Of a stretch of 64,000 nt of DNA, positions 1 through 9,250 are shown piece by piece. The notes beneath the pieces are model-generated. The model did not search any database. It saw nothing but the letters and a program-made list of their open reading frames with translations, and had not been told where the DNA came from. This DNA comes from Pseudomonas sp. MF4836 (GTDB lineage Bacteria; Pseudomonadota; Gammaproteobacteria; Pseudomonadales; Pseudomonadaceae). A program made the translations under genes and the position numbers. Each line of letters opens with the position of its first letter. The first letter of the stretch is position 1. The DNA lies in contig NZ_MVOL01000004.1 of NCBI RefSeq assembly GCF_002018875.1, positions 458,341-522,340 on the forward strand, in the 5' to 3' direction.

Positions 1-1
1 C

Positions 2-1105
2 GTCAGCTGCACCCAGGCGGCGCTGGATCAATCCAATCGTGCAGTGATCGACCTGCTTGCCGCCTGGCTCGGTGACCTGGGGTTTGCCTGTGATATCCAG
101 CAGGTCAGCCCCGGCAAGTTCAACCTGCTGGCCAGCTTCGGCAGCGGCCCGGGCGGGCTGGTCCTGGCAGGTCATAGCGATACCGTGCCATTCGACGAAG
201 CCTTGTGGCAGACCGACCCCTTGAAACTGACCGAAGTCGACGGGCGCTGGATCGGCCTGGGCAGCTGTGACATGAAGGGCTTTTTTGCCCTGGTGATCGA
301 GGCGGTCCAGCCGCTGCTGGACCAGCCGTTCAAGCAACCGCTGCTGATTCTGGCCACCTGTGACGAGGAAAGCTCCATGGCCGGGGCCCGCGCCCTGGCC
401 GAAGCCGGTCGGCCACTGGGCCGCGCTGCGGTGATCGGTGAGCCCACCGGGCTCAAGCCGATCCGCCTGCACAAGGGGGTGATGATGGAACGCATCGACA
501 TCCTCGGGCAGAGCGGGCACTCCTCTGACCCGCGCCTGGGCCACAGCGCGCTGGAGGCGATGCATGACGCCATCGGCGAGCTGCGCGGCCTGCGGCTGGC
601 CTGGCAGCGCGAATTTCGCAACCCGCAATTCAGTGTGCCGCAGCCAACCATGAACTTCGGTTGCATCCACGGCGGCGACAACCCCAATCGGATTTGCGGC
701 CAGTGTTCCCTGGAATTCGACCTGCGGCCTTTGCCGGGCATGGACCCGCAGATGCTGCGCGCGGCCATCCGGCAGAAACTGGAACCACTGGCCGAGCGCC
801 ATCAGGTGAAGATCGACTACGCGCCACTCTTCCCTGAAGTGCCGCCCTTTGAACAGGCAGAAGATGCCGAACTGGTGCGGGTGGCCGAACGACTGACCGG
901 GCATCGCGCCGAAGCGGTGGCGTTTGGCACCGAAGCGCCTTATCTTCAGCGCCTTGGCTGCGAGACCCTGGTACTAGGCCCTGGCGACATCGCCTGTGCG
1001 CATCAACCGGGGGAGTACCTCGAAATGTCACGCTTGCAGCCTACCGTGCATCTATTACGTGAACTGATCGAACATTATTGCCTGACGCCGGCCCAACCCC
1101 AGTAA
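2..1105 (+). CDS. argE: Acetylornithine deacetylase (5' end outside window)
   Basis: Removes the acetyl group from N-acetylornithine to give ornithine in cytoplasmic arginine synthesis (M20 metallopeptidase family). The reading frame is open from base 2, and the first visible residues fit the ArgE N-terminal region, so only about 15-20 residues are missing. A GTG at 44 is an internal codon, not the start. Visible metal-site motifs are AGHSDTVP, GSCDMKG and the catalytic acid pair in CDEES, followed by GEPTGL. The protein ends normally (TAA at 1103). It is followed by argA, the first enzyme of the same pathway, in the same direction, as is usual in Pseudomonas. Confidence 0.93.
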   Translation, partial: VSCTQAALDQSNRAVIDLLAAWLGDLGFACDIQQVSPGKFNLLASFGSGPGGLVLAGHSDTVPFDEALWQTDPLKLTEVDGRWIGLGSCDMKGFFALVIEAVQPLLDQPFKQPLLILATCDEESSMAGARALAEAGRPLGRAAVIGEPTGLKPIRLHKGVMMERIDILGQSGHSSDPRLGHSALEAMHDAIGELRGLRLAWQREFRNPQFSVPQPTMNFGCIHGGDNPNRICGQCSLEFDLRPLPGMDPQMLRAAIRQKLEPLAERHQVKIDYAPLFPEVPPFEQAEDAELVRVAERLTGHRAEAVAFGTEAPYLQRLGCETLVLGPGDIACAHQPGEYLEMSRLQPTVHLLRELIEHYCLTPAQPQ

Positions 1106-1145
1106 AGCGCCGGTGCCCAGGTCCGTACCTATAAGGAGAGTCAGC

Positions 1146-1172
1146 GTGTCGCCAAGCCTGTTCCGACGATAA
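1146..1172 (+). CDS. Putative arginine leader peptide upstream of argA
   Basis: A GTG codon follows a strong Shine-Dalgarno (AAGGAG at 1133-1138, 7-nt spacing). It opens an 8-codon frame, M-S-P-S-L-F-R-R, then TAA. The last two sense codons are both CGA, a rare arginine codon in Pseudomonas. The mini-ORF lies 67 nt before the argA start. The sequence shows the ribosome site and tandem Arg codons directly. That it senses charged tRNA-Arg to control argA is inference, and I see no convincing terminator hairpin after it. Confidence 0.4.
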   Translation: MSPSLFRR

Positions 1173-1239
1173 CCATCAGCCCGATGTGCGTTCTCTGTTT
1201 CACCCTTTTATAGGCTGCTTTTTATTAAGGCTCAGGTTC

Positions 1240-2538
1240 ATGCCCGAATACGTCAATTGGCTTCGTCACGCTTCTCCTTACATCAACGCCCACCGCGATT
1301 GCACCTTCGTCGTCATGTTGCCCGGCGATGGGGTTGATCATCCCAACTTCGGCAATATCGTCCACGACCTGGTGCTGTTGCACAGCCTGGGCGTGCGCCT
1401 GGTGCTGGTGCACGGTTCGCGGCCGCAGATTGAAACCCGCCTGGCTGCGCGAGGCCTGACCCCCCATTACCACCACGGCCTGCGCATTACCGATGCCGCG
1501 ACCCTGGAGTGCGTGATCGATGCGGTCGGCCATCTGCGGATTGCCATCGAGGCGCGCTTGTCCATGGACATGGCCTCGTCGCCGATGCAGGGCTCGCGCC
1601 TGCGGGTCGCCAGCGGCAATCTGGTGACGGCGCGGCCGATCGGCGTGCTCGAAGGCGTGGACTTCCACCACACCGGTGAAGTGCGGCGGGTCGACCGCAA
1701 GGGCATCAACCGCCTGCTGGACGAGCGCTCGATCGTGCTGCTGTCGCCCCTGGGTTACTCGCCGACCGGGGAGATCTTCAACCTCGCCTGCGAAGACGTC
1801 GCCACACGCGCCGCCATCGACCTGGCGGCCGACAAGTTGCTGCTGTTTGGCGCCGACCGCGGGCTGATCGACGAAAACGGCAAGCTGGTGCGCGAGCTGC
1901 GGCCGCAACAGGTGCCCGCGCACTTGCAGCGCCTGGGGGCCAATTACCAGGCCGAACTGCTGGATGCCGCTGCCGAAGCCTGTCGCGGCGGCGTGGGGCG
2001 CAGCCATATCGTCAGCTACGCCGAAGATGGTGCGCTGCTGACCGAGCTTTTCACCCGCGACGGCGGCGGCACCCTGGTGGCCCAGGAGCAGTTCGAGCTG
2101 GTGCGCGAGGCGGCCATCGAGGATGTCGGCGGTTTGCTGGATCTGATCAGCCCGCTGGAAGAACAGGGGATTCTGGTGCGCCGCTCGCGGGAAGTGCTGG
2201 AGCGTGAAATCGAGCAGTTCAGCGTGGTCGAGCGCGAAGGGATGATCATTGCCTGCGCGGCGCTGTATCAGATCGCCGACTCCGATGCCGGCGAGTTGGC
2301 GTGCCTGGCGGTGAACCCCGAGTACCGCCACGGCCGTCGCGGCGATGAACTGTTGGAAAGGATTGAAACCCGGGCCCGGGCTCAAGGGCTGAAAACCCTG
2401 TTCGTACTGACCACGCGCACCGCCCACTGGTTTCGCGAGCGCGGCTTTGTGCCCAGCAGTGTCGAGCGCCTGCCATCGGCGCGGGCCTCGCTGTACAACT
2501 ACCAGCGCAACTCGAAAATCTTCGAAAAAGCACTCTGA
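1240..2538 (+). CDS. argA: N-acetylglutamate synthase
   Basis: Acetyl-CoA:glutamate N-acetyltransferase, committing glutamate to arginine synthesis; usually feedback-inhibited by arginine. The product is 432 residues, the usual length for the Pseudomonas enzyme. The N-terminal amino-acid-kinase-like domain (about 1-290) carries the LVHGSRPQI motif. The C-terminal GNAT domain (about 295-432) includes the acetyl-CoA loop region near YRHGRRGDEL. ATG at 1240 (MPEYVNW) is chosen over the frame-extending ATG at 1186, which adds a hydrophobic stretch not typical of the family. A hairpin (2551-2569) follows the stop. Confidence 0.93.
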   Translation: MPEYVNWLRHASPYINAHRDCTFVVMLPGDGVDHPNFGNIVHDLVLLHSLGVRLVLVHGSRPQIETRLAARGLTPHYHHGLRITDAATLECVIDAVGHLRIAIEARLSMDMASSPMQGSRLRVASGNLVTARPIGVLEGVDFHHTGEVRRVDRKGINRLLDERSIVLLSPLGYSPTGEIFNLACEDVATRAAIDLAADKLLLFGADRGLIDENGKLVRELRPQQVPAHLQRLGANYQAELLDAAAEACRGGVGRSHIVSYAEDGALLTELFTRDGGGTLVAQEQFELVREAAIEDVGGLLDLISPLEEQGILVRRSREVLEREIEQFSVVEREGMIIACAALYQIADSDAGELACLAVNPEYRHGRRGDELLERIETRARAQGLKTLFVLTTRTAHWFRERGFVPSSVERLPSARASLYNYQRNSKIFEKAL

Positions 2539-3052
2539 AACCCTGCTTGTCCCCGCCGTATCGGCGGGGGCGCACCCGCCGCTGTCCTGCAGCGGCATGT
2601 GTCAGGCGTATAGCGGCAATGTTGCAAAAAAAAGTCTGTTCGACACATAAACTGTAACAAATTGACGGGAGGATGAGCTCTTCGCCATGATGGCGTCGCT
2701 TTTCTGACCTGGTTTGACGTATTTACTTGCGCCAAATCAGATCGGTCTTAAGCATTTATGGGAAATACCATTAAGGAATTGGCTCGGTAGCCGATGTGGA
2801 TGATTCGGCTGGCTTACGGCATGCCAAGGCATATTCCTGAATGGTATGAAAAAGAATGAAATAATTCTTTTTGGGTTTATGAGGAATTCATTACCCTGCA
2901 GGGACCAAATCAGCACGATTAGACCATGGTCGTAGACGCCGATAGTTGCGATTGACTTATCAGTCACGGTCTGGCGCTAATCGCGCATCTGTGGATCCGG
3001 GCGTACGACCCAGGGCCAAAGAACCACAAAAATTAGAAACGAGGAGCGAAAC
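2539..3052. other. 514-nt intergenic region between argA and the porin gene
   Basis: No credible ORF. It begins with a GC hairpin (CCCCGCCG/CGGCGGGG, 2551-2569) lacking a T tract, probably ending argA transcripts. The rest is AT-rich compared with its neighbours. It holds a palindrome CGCCATGATGGCG near 2690, a 9-bp inverted repeat at 2849-2872, and a possible -35 (TTGACT near 2953) before the porin. A long regulated leader for the porin is the likely content. Confidence 0.5.
2849..2872. promoter_or_regulatory. 9-bp inverted repeat upstream of porin gene
   Basis: AAAAAGAAT and ATTCTTTTT form a perfect inverted repeat with a 6-nt spacer. The right arm resembles the TATTCTTTTTAA box upstream of lsfA and ssuE. 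Operator function is inferred only. Confidence 0.35.
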
Positions 3053-4444
3053 ATGAATAAGTCCACCTTGGCCCTGGCTGTGGCCGTAGGGGTTTTGGCG
3101 CAGCAAGCAGGCGCCGCTGGTTTTATCGAAGACAGCAAGGCAACCTTGGGTCTGCGTAACTTCTATATCAACAACGATAACCGTGACTCCGCCACCAAGG
3201 CTGCTGGTGCACAGAGCAAGGCAGAAGAGTGGGGCCAAGGCTTCCAGCTCAACTTCACTTCCGGTTACACCCAAGGCACCGTGGGTTTTGGTATTGATGC
3301 CATCGGTCTGCTGGGCGTCAAACTGGATTCCGGTGGCGGCACTAATGGTGCAACTGCTCGTGCCGGTACAAACTCCGGTTCCTACGGCGGTACTGTTTTC
3401 CCTAGCAAGTCCAACGGCGAAGCGGTTGATAACTACTCCAGCCTGGGCCTGACTGCCAAAGCCAAGATTTCCCAGACCGAGCTCAAGCTCGGCACCCTGC
3501 AGCCAAAGCTGCCGGTTATCGTGACCAACGATGGTCGTATGCTGCCGCAAACCTTCCAGGGCGGTCAGGTCACCTCGAACGATATCAAGGACCTGACCCT
3601 GGTCGGTGGTCAGATCGAACACGCCAAAGGTCGTAACTCCAGCAACAATGAGAACCTGTCCATTGCGGGCGCCAACGGTCGTACTCCAGCCGGGCGTGAC
3701 AGCAACAAGTTCTACTACGCCGGTGGTGACTACAAACTTACCAAAGACCTTACTGCCCAGTACTACTACGGCAACCTGGAAGACTTCTACAAGCAGCACT
3801 TCCTGGGTCTGACCCATAACTGGTCGATCGGCCCGGGTGTATTGAAGTCCGATCTGCGTTACTTCAACAGCCGTAATGACGGTGCAAACGGTCATGACAG
3901 CAACTACTACACCACTGGTGATTACGGTACTGGCATCACCAAAGGTAAGGTTGATAACAACCTGTACAGCGGCTTGTTCCTGTACTCGGTGTCTGGTCAC
4001 ACCTTCGGTGGCGGTTATCAGGTCAGCAATGGCAACAGTGATTTCCCGTTCCTGAACCAGGGTGATGGCGCTTCGGCTTACCTGACCACCGATATGCAGA
4101 TCGCCAAGTTCAACCGTGCCGGTGAGCGCACCTGGCAGGCTCGTTACTCGTACGATTTTGCGAAACTTGGCTTGCCAGGTCTGACTGCAGGCGTGATTTA
4201 TCTGCGCGGCGATAACATTGATACCTCCGGGAAAGTGGGTTCGATCACTCCTCAGCCAACGATCAATGCGACTGGCCGCTCCGAGTGGGAACGCGACCTG
4301 ACCGTTGCCTACGTTATTCCGGAAGGCCCGCTGAAAAACCTGGGTCTGACCTGGAAAAACGCCATGTGGCGCAACGATGTACCGGGCCAGCGCGATCAGG
4401 ACGAAAACCGTCTGATCGTCAGCTACTCGCTGCCGCTGTTGTAA
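3053..4444 (+). CDS. OprD-family outer-membrane porin
   Basis: Substrate-specific beta-barrel porin of the OprD/OpdC-OprE/OprQ superfamily in the outer membrane. The 463-residue precursor has a clear Sec signal peptide (about 1-22, ending QQAGA). The mature protein starts AGFIEDSK, as in OprD-like porins. Alternating aromatic/polar beta strands run throughout, and the chain ends with a typical barrel strand (VSYSLPLL). The SD GAGG sits just before ATG 3053. Substrate cannot be assigned from sequence; position next to sulfur-starvation genes and an upstream box similar to theirs hint at a link, but this is weak. A strong terminator follows. Confidence 0.88.
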   Translation: MNKSTLALAVAVGVLAQQAGAAGFIEDSKATLGLRNFYINNDNRDSATKAAGAQSKAEEWGQGFQLNFTSGYTQGTVGFGIDAIGLLGVKLDSGGGTNGATARAGTNSGSYGGTVFPSKSNGEAVDNYSSLGLTAKAKISQTELKLGTLQPKLPVIVTNDGRMLPQTFQGGQVTSNDIKDLTLVGGQIEHAKGRNSSNNENLSIAGANGRTPAGRDSNKFYYAGGDYKLTKDLTAQYYYGNLEDFYKQHFLGLTHNWSIGPGVLKSDLRYFNSRNDGANGHDSNYYTTGDYGTGITKGKVDNNLYSGLFLYSVSGHTFGGGYQVSNGNSDFPFLNQGDGASAYLTTDMQIAKFNRAGERTWQARYSYDFAKLGLPGLTAGVIYLRGDNIDTSGKVGSITPQPTINATGRSEWERDLTVAYVIPEGPLKNLGLTWKNAMWRNDVPGQRDQDENRLIVSYSLPLL

Positions 4445-4457
4445 TACCGCGTTAAAA

Positions 4458-4484
4458 CCACGCCCGGCGCAATGCCGGGCGTGG
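4458..4484 (+). terminator. Rho-independent-like terminator after porin
   Basis: Perfect 11-bp stem CCACGCCCGGC/GCCGGGCGTGG with loop GCAAT, followed by TGCTGTTTC. Thirteen bases downstream of the porin stop. Confidence 0.75.
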
Positions 4485-4633
4485 TGCTGTTTCAAGTCGG
4501 GCCCACCCCCGCGAGCCCTTCCCGAATCCCCTCTTTGCAACCACTCAAGGCCTTCTCGAACCCTGATGAGAATGGTGGTCTTCGCCTGCCTGTGGGTCCA
4601 GTGAATAGATTTTTAATATTCCTTTATGATCTG

Positions 4634-4659
4634 AATAAATCGATATTTATTCTTTTTAA
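4634..4659 (+). promoter_or_regulatory. AT-rich operator/promoter box upstream of lsfA
   Basis: AATAAAT-CGAT-ATTTATT inverted repeat (4634-4651) overlaps TATTCTTTTTAA (4648-4659). The latter 12-mer recurs exactly upstream of ssuE (5494-5505). A LysR-type (CysB-like) site is plausible from the gene content, but binding is inferred. Confidence 0.45.
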
Positions 4660-4714
4660 ATAAGCTCCAGTGCAGGCAGAGTAGCTGCATACCGCACTCA
4701 CAGGAGCAGCACCC

Positions 4715-5353
4715 ATGAGCCTAAGACTGGGCGACATCGCCCCCGATTTCGAGCAGGATTCCAGCGCTGGCAAGATCCGTTTTCACGAATGGCTCGGCGA
4801 CAGCTGGGGCGTGCTGTTTTCCCACCCGGCGGACTTCACCCCGGTGTGCACCACGGAGCTGGGCTTTACCGCCAAGCTCAAGGACGAATTCGCCCAGCGT
4901 GGGGTCAAGGCCATTGCCCTGTCGGTGGACCCGGTGGACTCGCACCACAAGTGGATCGAGGACATCAACGAAACCCAGAACACTATCGTCAACTTCCCGA
5001 TCCTGGCCGACGCCGATCGCAAGGTGTCCGACCTCTACGACCTGATCCACCCCAATGCCAACGACACGCTGACCGTGCGTTCGCTGTTCGTGATCGATCC
5101 GAACAAGAAAATCCGCCTGACCATCACCTACCCGGCCAGCACCGGGCGCAATTTCCACGAGATCCTGCGGGTGATCGACTCGCTGCAGCTCACCGACAAC
5201 TACAAGGTGGCGACCCCCGCCAACTGGCAAGACGGTGATGAAGTGGTGATCGTGCCGTCCCTCAAGGACGAAGACGAAATCAAGAAACGCTTCCCTAAAG
5301 GTTACCGCGCAGTGAAGCCCTACCTGCGCCTGACGCCACAGCCCAATCGTTAA
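4715..5353 (+). CDS. lsfA: One-Cys peroxiredoxin, LsfA type
   Basis: Thiol peroxidase of the Prx6 (1-Cys) group, reducing hydrogen and organic peroxides in the cytoplasm. The peroxidatic cysteine lies in DFTPVCTTELG (about residue 47), and the 212-residue length fits Prx6. The C-terminal dimerisation region ends in YLRLTP. No resolving cysteine of the 2-Cys type is seen. LsfA is known in Pseudomonas as a sulfate-starvation-induced protein; its location directly before ssuE and the shared promoter box fit that. SD (CAGGAG) precedes ATG 4715. A terminator separates it from ssuE, so it is its own unit. Confidence 0.9.
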   Translation: MSLRLGDIAPDFEQDSSAGKIRFHEWLGDSWGVLFSHPADFTPVCTTELGFTAKLKDEFAQRGVKAIALSVDPVDSHHKWIEDINETQNTIVNFPILADADRKVSDLYDLIHPNANDTLTVRSLFVIDPNKKIRLTITYPASTGRNFHEILRVIDSLQLTDNYKVATPANWQDGDEVVIVPSLKDEDEIKKRFPKGYRAVKPYLRLTPQPNR

Positions 5354-5445
5354 TCGCGCCTGGGGGAGCCGCGGCGCCGGCCACCGACTATGGGCTGCCA
5401 TGCCCGCTCCCCCTGGGCTTTGCAGAATCATGAAGCAGGGGTTTA

Positions 5446-5470
5446 AGGCCGTCTCGACGGCCTATTTTTT
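5446..5470 (+). terminator. Rho-independent terminator after lsfA
   Basis: Stem AGGCCGTC/GACGGCCT with a 2-nt gap as loop, followed immediately by ATTTTTTT; a canonical intrinsic terminator. Confidence 0.85.
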
Positions 5471-5493
5471 TGCCTGGAAGATTTTGCTTCTTA

Positions 5494-5510
5494 TATTCTT
5501 TTTAAGAATA
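5494..5510 (+). promoter_or_regulatory. Palindromic box upstream of ssuE
   Basis: Perfect inverted repeat TATTCTT-TTT-AAGAATA in a very AT-rich stretch (5470-5550). Its left part, TATTCTTTTTAA, matches the box before lsfA. It has the form expected of a LysR-type activator site such as CysB; the regulator is not shown here. Confidence 0.5.
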
Positions 5511-5620
5511 AACAAATGAAAAAATAAGATTTATAGATATATAAATTGACTGTTAAGGTCTGTCCCATTCAGCGAGATCGCAAACCGCGAATCGCTTTCA
5601 GCCCTCAAGGAAACCTCTGC

Positions 5621-6214
5621 ATGCTGGTCGTCTCACTCGGTGGAAGTCCCAGCCAACGCTCCCGTTCCGGGGTGCTGCTGGATCACTCCAGGCGCTGGTT
5701 GCAGCAGCACGGTGTGGAAGTTGTCAGCTATCAGGTACGGGACTTCCCGGCCGAAGATCTGCTGCACGCCCGCTTCGACAGCCCGAAAGTGATCGACCTG
5801 TTGCAACAGATCGACCAGGCCGACGGCTTGCTGATCGCCACGCCGGTGTACAAGGCGTCGTTCTCCGGCGCGTTGAAGACCGTACTCGATCTGCTGCCCG
5901 AACGCGCCCTGAGTCACAAGGTGGTATTGCCAATGGCCACGGGTGGCAGCATCGCCCACATGCTGGCAGTGGATTACGCGCTCAAGCCGGTGCTGTCGGC
6001 GCTCAAGGCCCAGGAAATGCTGCACGGCATTTTTGCCGAGGACAGCCAGATCGCCTACGGCGAAGGCAGTGCCCAGGCGCAACTGGCGCCGGCTCTGGAG
6101 CAGCGTCTGAGCGAGGCCCTGGAGCAGTTCCACAGCGCCATGGCACGCCGTCCCAAGCCGCTGGATCCGCATATCTTGAATGAACGTTTGTTGAGTGCTC
6201 GCTGGAGCATTTGA
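5621..6214 (+). CDS. ssuE: NADPH-dependent FMN reductase of sulfonate utilisation
   Basis: Supplies reduced FMN to the monooxygenase SsuD. Flavodoxin-like NAD(P)H:FMN reductase fold: N-terminal phosphate loop [16 protein letters not shown], then [13 protein letters not shown] and the DLLP segment typical of SsuE. ATG at 5621 gives 197 residues, the family length; an upstream in-frame TTG/ATG extension lacks similarity and an RBS (AAGGAAA precedes 5621). First gene of ssuEADCBF. Confidence 0.93.
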   Translation: MLVVSLGGSPSQRSRSGVLLDHSRRWLQQHGVEVVSYQVRDFPAEDLLHARFDSPKVIDLLQQIDQADGLLIATPVYKASFSGALKTVLDLLPERALSHKVVLPMATGGSIAHMLAVDYALKPVLSALKAQEMLHGIFAEDSQIAYGEGSAQAQLAPALEQRLSEALEQFHSAMARRPKPLDPHILNERLLSARWSI

Positions 6215-6313
6215 GCCGCAACCGCCTTACCCGAATTTTGCAGTACTCACCTTACTCAGCCGCTAACGGCCAAGCAGGTGCAGCCAAAAACCCCACAGCA
6301 AAAGGAGAGCGCC

Positions 6314-7279
6314 ATGCGCCCTGTAGTTTTGCGTCGCGGTCTGGTCGCTCTGTTTGTTGCGGCTGTGTCCTTCGGCGCCATCACCCAAGCCCAGGCTGAA
6401 AGCCTGCGTATCGGTTATCAGAAATACGGCACCCTGGTGCTGCTCAAGGCCAAGGGTTCCCTGGAGAAACGCCTGGCGGCGCAAGGCGTCGACGTGCAGT
6501 GGACCGAGTTCCCCGGTGGCCCGCAGCTGCTTGAAGGGCTCAATGTCGGTTCGATCGACTTCGGTGTGACCGGTGAAACCCCGCCGGTGTTCGCCCAAGC
6601 CGCCGGTGCCGATCTGCTCTACGTGGCTTACGAGCCGCCGGCACCGACCAGCGAAGCGATCCTGGTGCCCAAGGGCTCGCCGATCAAGTCGGTGCAGGAC
6701 CTCAAGGGCAAGAAGGTGGTGCTCAACAAAGGCTCCAACGTGCATTACCTGCTGGTGCGGGCCCTGGAAGATGCAGGCCTGAAATACAGCGATATCCAGA
6801 CCATTTTCCTGCCACCCGCCGATGCCCGTGCCGCTTTCGAGCGCGGCAGTGTCGATGCCTGGGTGATCTGGGACCCGTACCAGGCCGCCGCCGAGCAGCA
6901 GTTGCAAGCGCGCACCCTGCGCGATGGCAGCGGCATCGTCGACAACCACCAGTTCTACCTGGCAACCAAGCCCTACGCCGAGCAACACCCTGAGGTGATC
7001 AAGGCCCTGGTGGAAGAAGTGCGCGCAGTCGGTGAATGGTCCAAGGCCAACCCCGAGGAGGTGACCAAACAGGTGTCGCCGCTGCTGGGCCTGCCCGCCG
7101 ACATCACCCTGACGTCGGTCAAGCGCCAGGGCTACGGCGCGTTGTTCCTGACCCCCGAGGTGGTGGCCGCGCAGCAGAAAATCGCCGACAGCTTCTACCA
7201 GCTCAAGCTGATTCCCAAGCCGTTGAGCATCAAGGATGTGATCTGGACCCCACCTGCCGCCGTTGCCAAAGCGCCGTAA
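6314..7279 (+). CDS. ssuA: Aliphatic sulfonate ABC transporter, binding protein
   Basis: Periplasmic receptor for alkanesulfonates. 321 residues; Sec signal peptide to about residue 25 (ending TQAQAES), then a nitrate/sulfonate/taurine-binding (NMT1-like) fold with the motifs [26 protein letters not shown] and AYEPP. AAGGAG lies 6 nt before ATG 6314; an upstream in-frame ATG (6278) would bury the signal peptide. Works with SsuC and SsuB encoded downstream. Confidence 0.94.
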   Translation: MRPVVLRRGLVALFVAAVSFGAITQAQAESLRIGYQKYGTLVLLKAKGSLEKRLAAQGVDVQWTEFPGGPQLLEGLNVGSIDFGVTGETPPVFAQAAGADLLYVAYEPPAPTSEAILVPKGSPIKSVQDLKGKKVVLNKGSNVHYLLVRALEDAGLKYSDIQTIFLPPADARAAFERGSVDAWVIWDPYQAAAEQQLQARTLRDGSGIVDNHQFYLATKPYAEQHPEVIKALVEEVRAVGEWSKANPEEVTKQVSPLLGLPADITLTSVKRQGYGALFLTPEVVAAQQKIADSFYQLKLIPKPLSIKDVIWTPPAAVAKAP

Positions 7280-7304
7280 CTCGAACCCCTTAGGAGACAA
7301 CTCC

Positions 7305-8453
7305 ATGAGCCTCAATATTTTCTGGTTCCTGCCTACCCACGGTGACGGCCATTACCTTGGCACCGCCGAAGGCGCACGGGCCGTCGATCACGGTTACCTG
7401 CAGCAGATTGCCCAGGCCGCCGATCGTCTTGGCTTTGGCGGGGTGCTGATCCCTACCGGACGTTCCTGCGAGGACTCCTGGCTGGTGGCCGCCTCGTTGA
7501 TCCCCGTGACCCAGCGCCTGAAATTCCTGGTAGCCCTGCACCCCGGGATCATTTCCCCGACGGTGGCGGCGCGTCAGGCAGCGACCCTGGATCGCCTGTC
7601 CGGTGGCCGGGCGTTGTTCAACCTGGTGACGGGTGGCGATCCGGATGAATTGGCCGGCGATGGGTTGTTCCTGAGCCATGAAGAGCGTTACCAGGCTTCC
7701 GTGGAGTTCACCCGCATCTGGCGCCGGGTACTGGAAGGTGAAACCGTCGACTACGACGGCCAGCACATCAGTGTGAAGGGCGCCAAGCTGCTGTACCCGC
7801 CCATCCAGCAACCGCGCCCGCCGCTGTACTTTGGCGGTTCGTCGGAAGCGGCCCAGGATCTCGCGGCCGAGCAGGTGGAGATGGTCCTGACCTGGGGCGA
7901 GCCCCCGGCGGCGGTGGCCGAGAAGATCGAACAGGTGCGGGCCAAGGCGGCCAAGCTGGGGCGCACCGTGCGCTTTGGTATTCGCCTGCATGTGATCGTG
8001 CGTGAAACCAACGACGAAGCCTGGCAAGCCGCCGAGCGCCTGATTTCCCACCTGGACGACGACACCATCGCCCGGGCCCAGGCCTCGCTGGCGCGCTTTG
8101 ATTCGGTTGGCCAGCAGCGCATGGCAGCCTTGCATGGCGGCAACCGCGACCAGCTGGAAGTCAGCCCCAACCTCTGGGCCGGCGTCGGCCTGGTGCGCGG
8201 TGGTGCCGGCACCGCCCTGGTCGGCGACGGGCCGACGGTGGCAGCGCGCATGCAGGAGTACGCGGACCTGGGCATCGACACCTTTATCTTCTCCGGTTAC
8301 CCACACCTGGAAGAGGCTTATCGGGTTGCCGAACTGCTGTTCCCGCACCTGGATATCGAGCGTCCCGAATTGCCCAAAAGCAGCGGTTACGTGAGCCCGT
8401 TCGGCGAGATGGTGGCCAACGACATCCTTCCCAAAGCTGTGTCCCAGAGCTGA
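7305..8453 (+). CDS. ssuD: FMNH2-dependent alkanesulfonate monooxygenase
   Basis: Cleaves alkanesulfonates to aldehyde and sulfite using FMNH2 and O2, releasing sulfur. Bacterial luciferase-like TIM barrel of 382 residues starting [15 protein letters not shown], with the family segments [33 protein letters not shown] and [15 protein letters not shown] precedes ATG 7305. Lies between ssuA and ssuC, the normal Pseudomonas order. Confidence 0.95.
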   Translation: MSLNIFWFLPTHGDGHYLGTAEGARAVDHGYLQQIAQAADRLGFGGVLIPTGRSCEDSWLVAASLIPVTQRLKFLVALHPGIISPTVAARQAATLDRLSGGRALFNLVTGGDPDELAGDGLFLSHEERYQASVEFTRIWRRVLEGETVDYDGQHISVKGAKLLYPPIQQPRPPLYFGGSSEAAQDLAAEQVEMVLTWGEPPAAVAEKIEQVRAKAAKLGRTVRFGIRLHVIVRETNDEAWQAAERLISHLDDDTIARAQASLARFDSVGQQRMAALHGGNRDQLEVSPNLWAGVGLVRGGAGTALVGDGPTVAARMQEYADLGIDTFIFSGYPHLEEAYRVAELLFPHLDIERPELPKSSGYVSPFGEMVANDILPKAVSQS

Positions 8454-8461
8454 GCGCGGCC

Positions 8462-9250
8462 ATGAACAGTCAAAACGTATTCCATCGGCTGGCGCCGTGG
8501 GCCTTGCCGGTATTGCTGCTGGCGGTGTGGCAGCTGTCGGTGTCGGCGGGCTGGTTATCGACGCGGATCCTGCCGGCACCGAGCGCCGTGATTGAAGCCG
8601 GGGTCAGCCTGATTCGCAGCGGCGAAATCTGGACCCACCTGGCCATCAGCGGCTGGCGCGCGGCGATCGGCTTCCTGATCGGCGGCGGCATCGGCCTGGC
8701 CCTGGGCTTTATCACCGGCCTGTCGAAGTGGGGCGAGCGCCTGCTGGACAGCTCGGTGCAGATGATTCGCAACGTGCCGCACCTGGCGCTGATCCCGCTG
8801 GTGATCCTGTGGTTCGGCATCGATGAGTCGGCAAAAATCTTCCTGGTGGCCTTGGGAACGTTGTTCCCGATCTACCTCAACACCTATCACGGCATCCGCA
8901 ACGTCGATCCGGCGCTGGTGGAAATGGCCCGCAGCTACGGCCTGTCCGGCTTCAGCCTGTTCCGCCAGGTGATCCTGCCGGGTGCGTTGCCATCGATTCT
9001 GGTGGGGGTGAGGTTTGCCCTTGGCTTTATGTGGCTGACCCTGATCGTGGCGGAAACCATCTCTGCCAGCTCCGGCATCGGTTACCTGGCAATGAACGCC
9101 CGGGAATTCCTGCAGACCGACGTGGTGGTACTGGCGATCGTCCTGTACGCCGTGCTCGGCAAGCTGGCCGACCTGGCCGCCCGGGGCCTGGAACGTGTCT
9201 GGTTGCGTTGGCATCCGGCCTATCAAGTGGCTAAAGGCGGTGCGCAATGA
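8462..9250 (+). CDS. ssuC: Aliphatic sulfonate ABC transporter, permease
   Basis: Inner-membrane channel subunit of SsuABC. 262 residues with about six transmembrane helices; the binding-protein-dependent transport loop is visible around [20 protein letters not shown]. Starts 9 nt after ssuD and overlaps ssuB by 4 nt (ATGA), indicating coupled translation. Confidence 0.94.
   Translation: MNSQNVFHRLAPWALPVLLLAVWQLSVSAGWLSTRILPAPSAVIEAGVSLIRSGEIWTHLAISGWRAAIGFLIGGGIGLALGFITGLSKWGERLLDSSVQMIRNVPHLALIPLVILWFGIDESAKIFLVALGTLFPIYLNTYHGIRNVDPALVEMARSYGLSGFSLFRQVILPGALPSILVGVRFALGFMWLTLIVAETISASSGIGYLAMNAREFLQTDVVVLAIVLYAVLGKLADLAARGLERVWLRWHPAYQVAKGGAQ

Noticed and set aside
2960..4540. 526-residue reverse-strand ORF opposite the porin
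   Set aside because: Shadow of the OprD-family gene; no motif or RBS.
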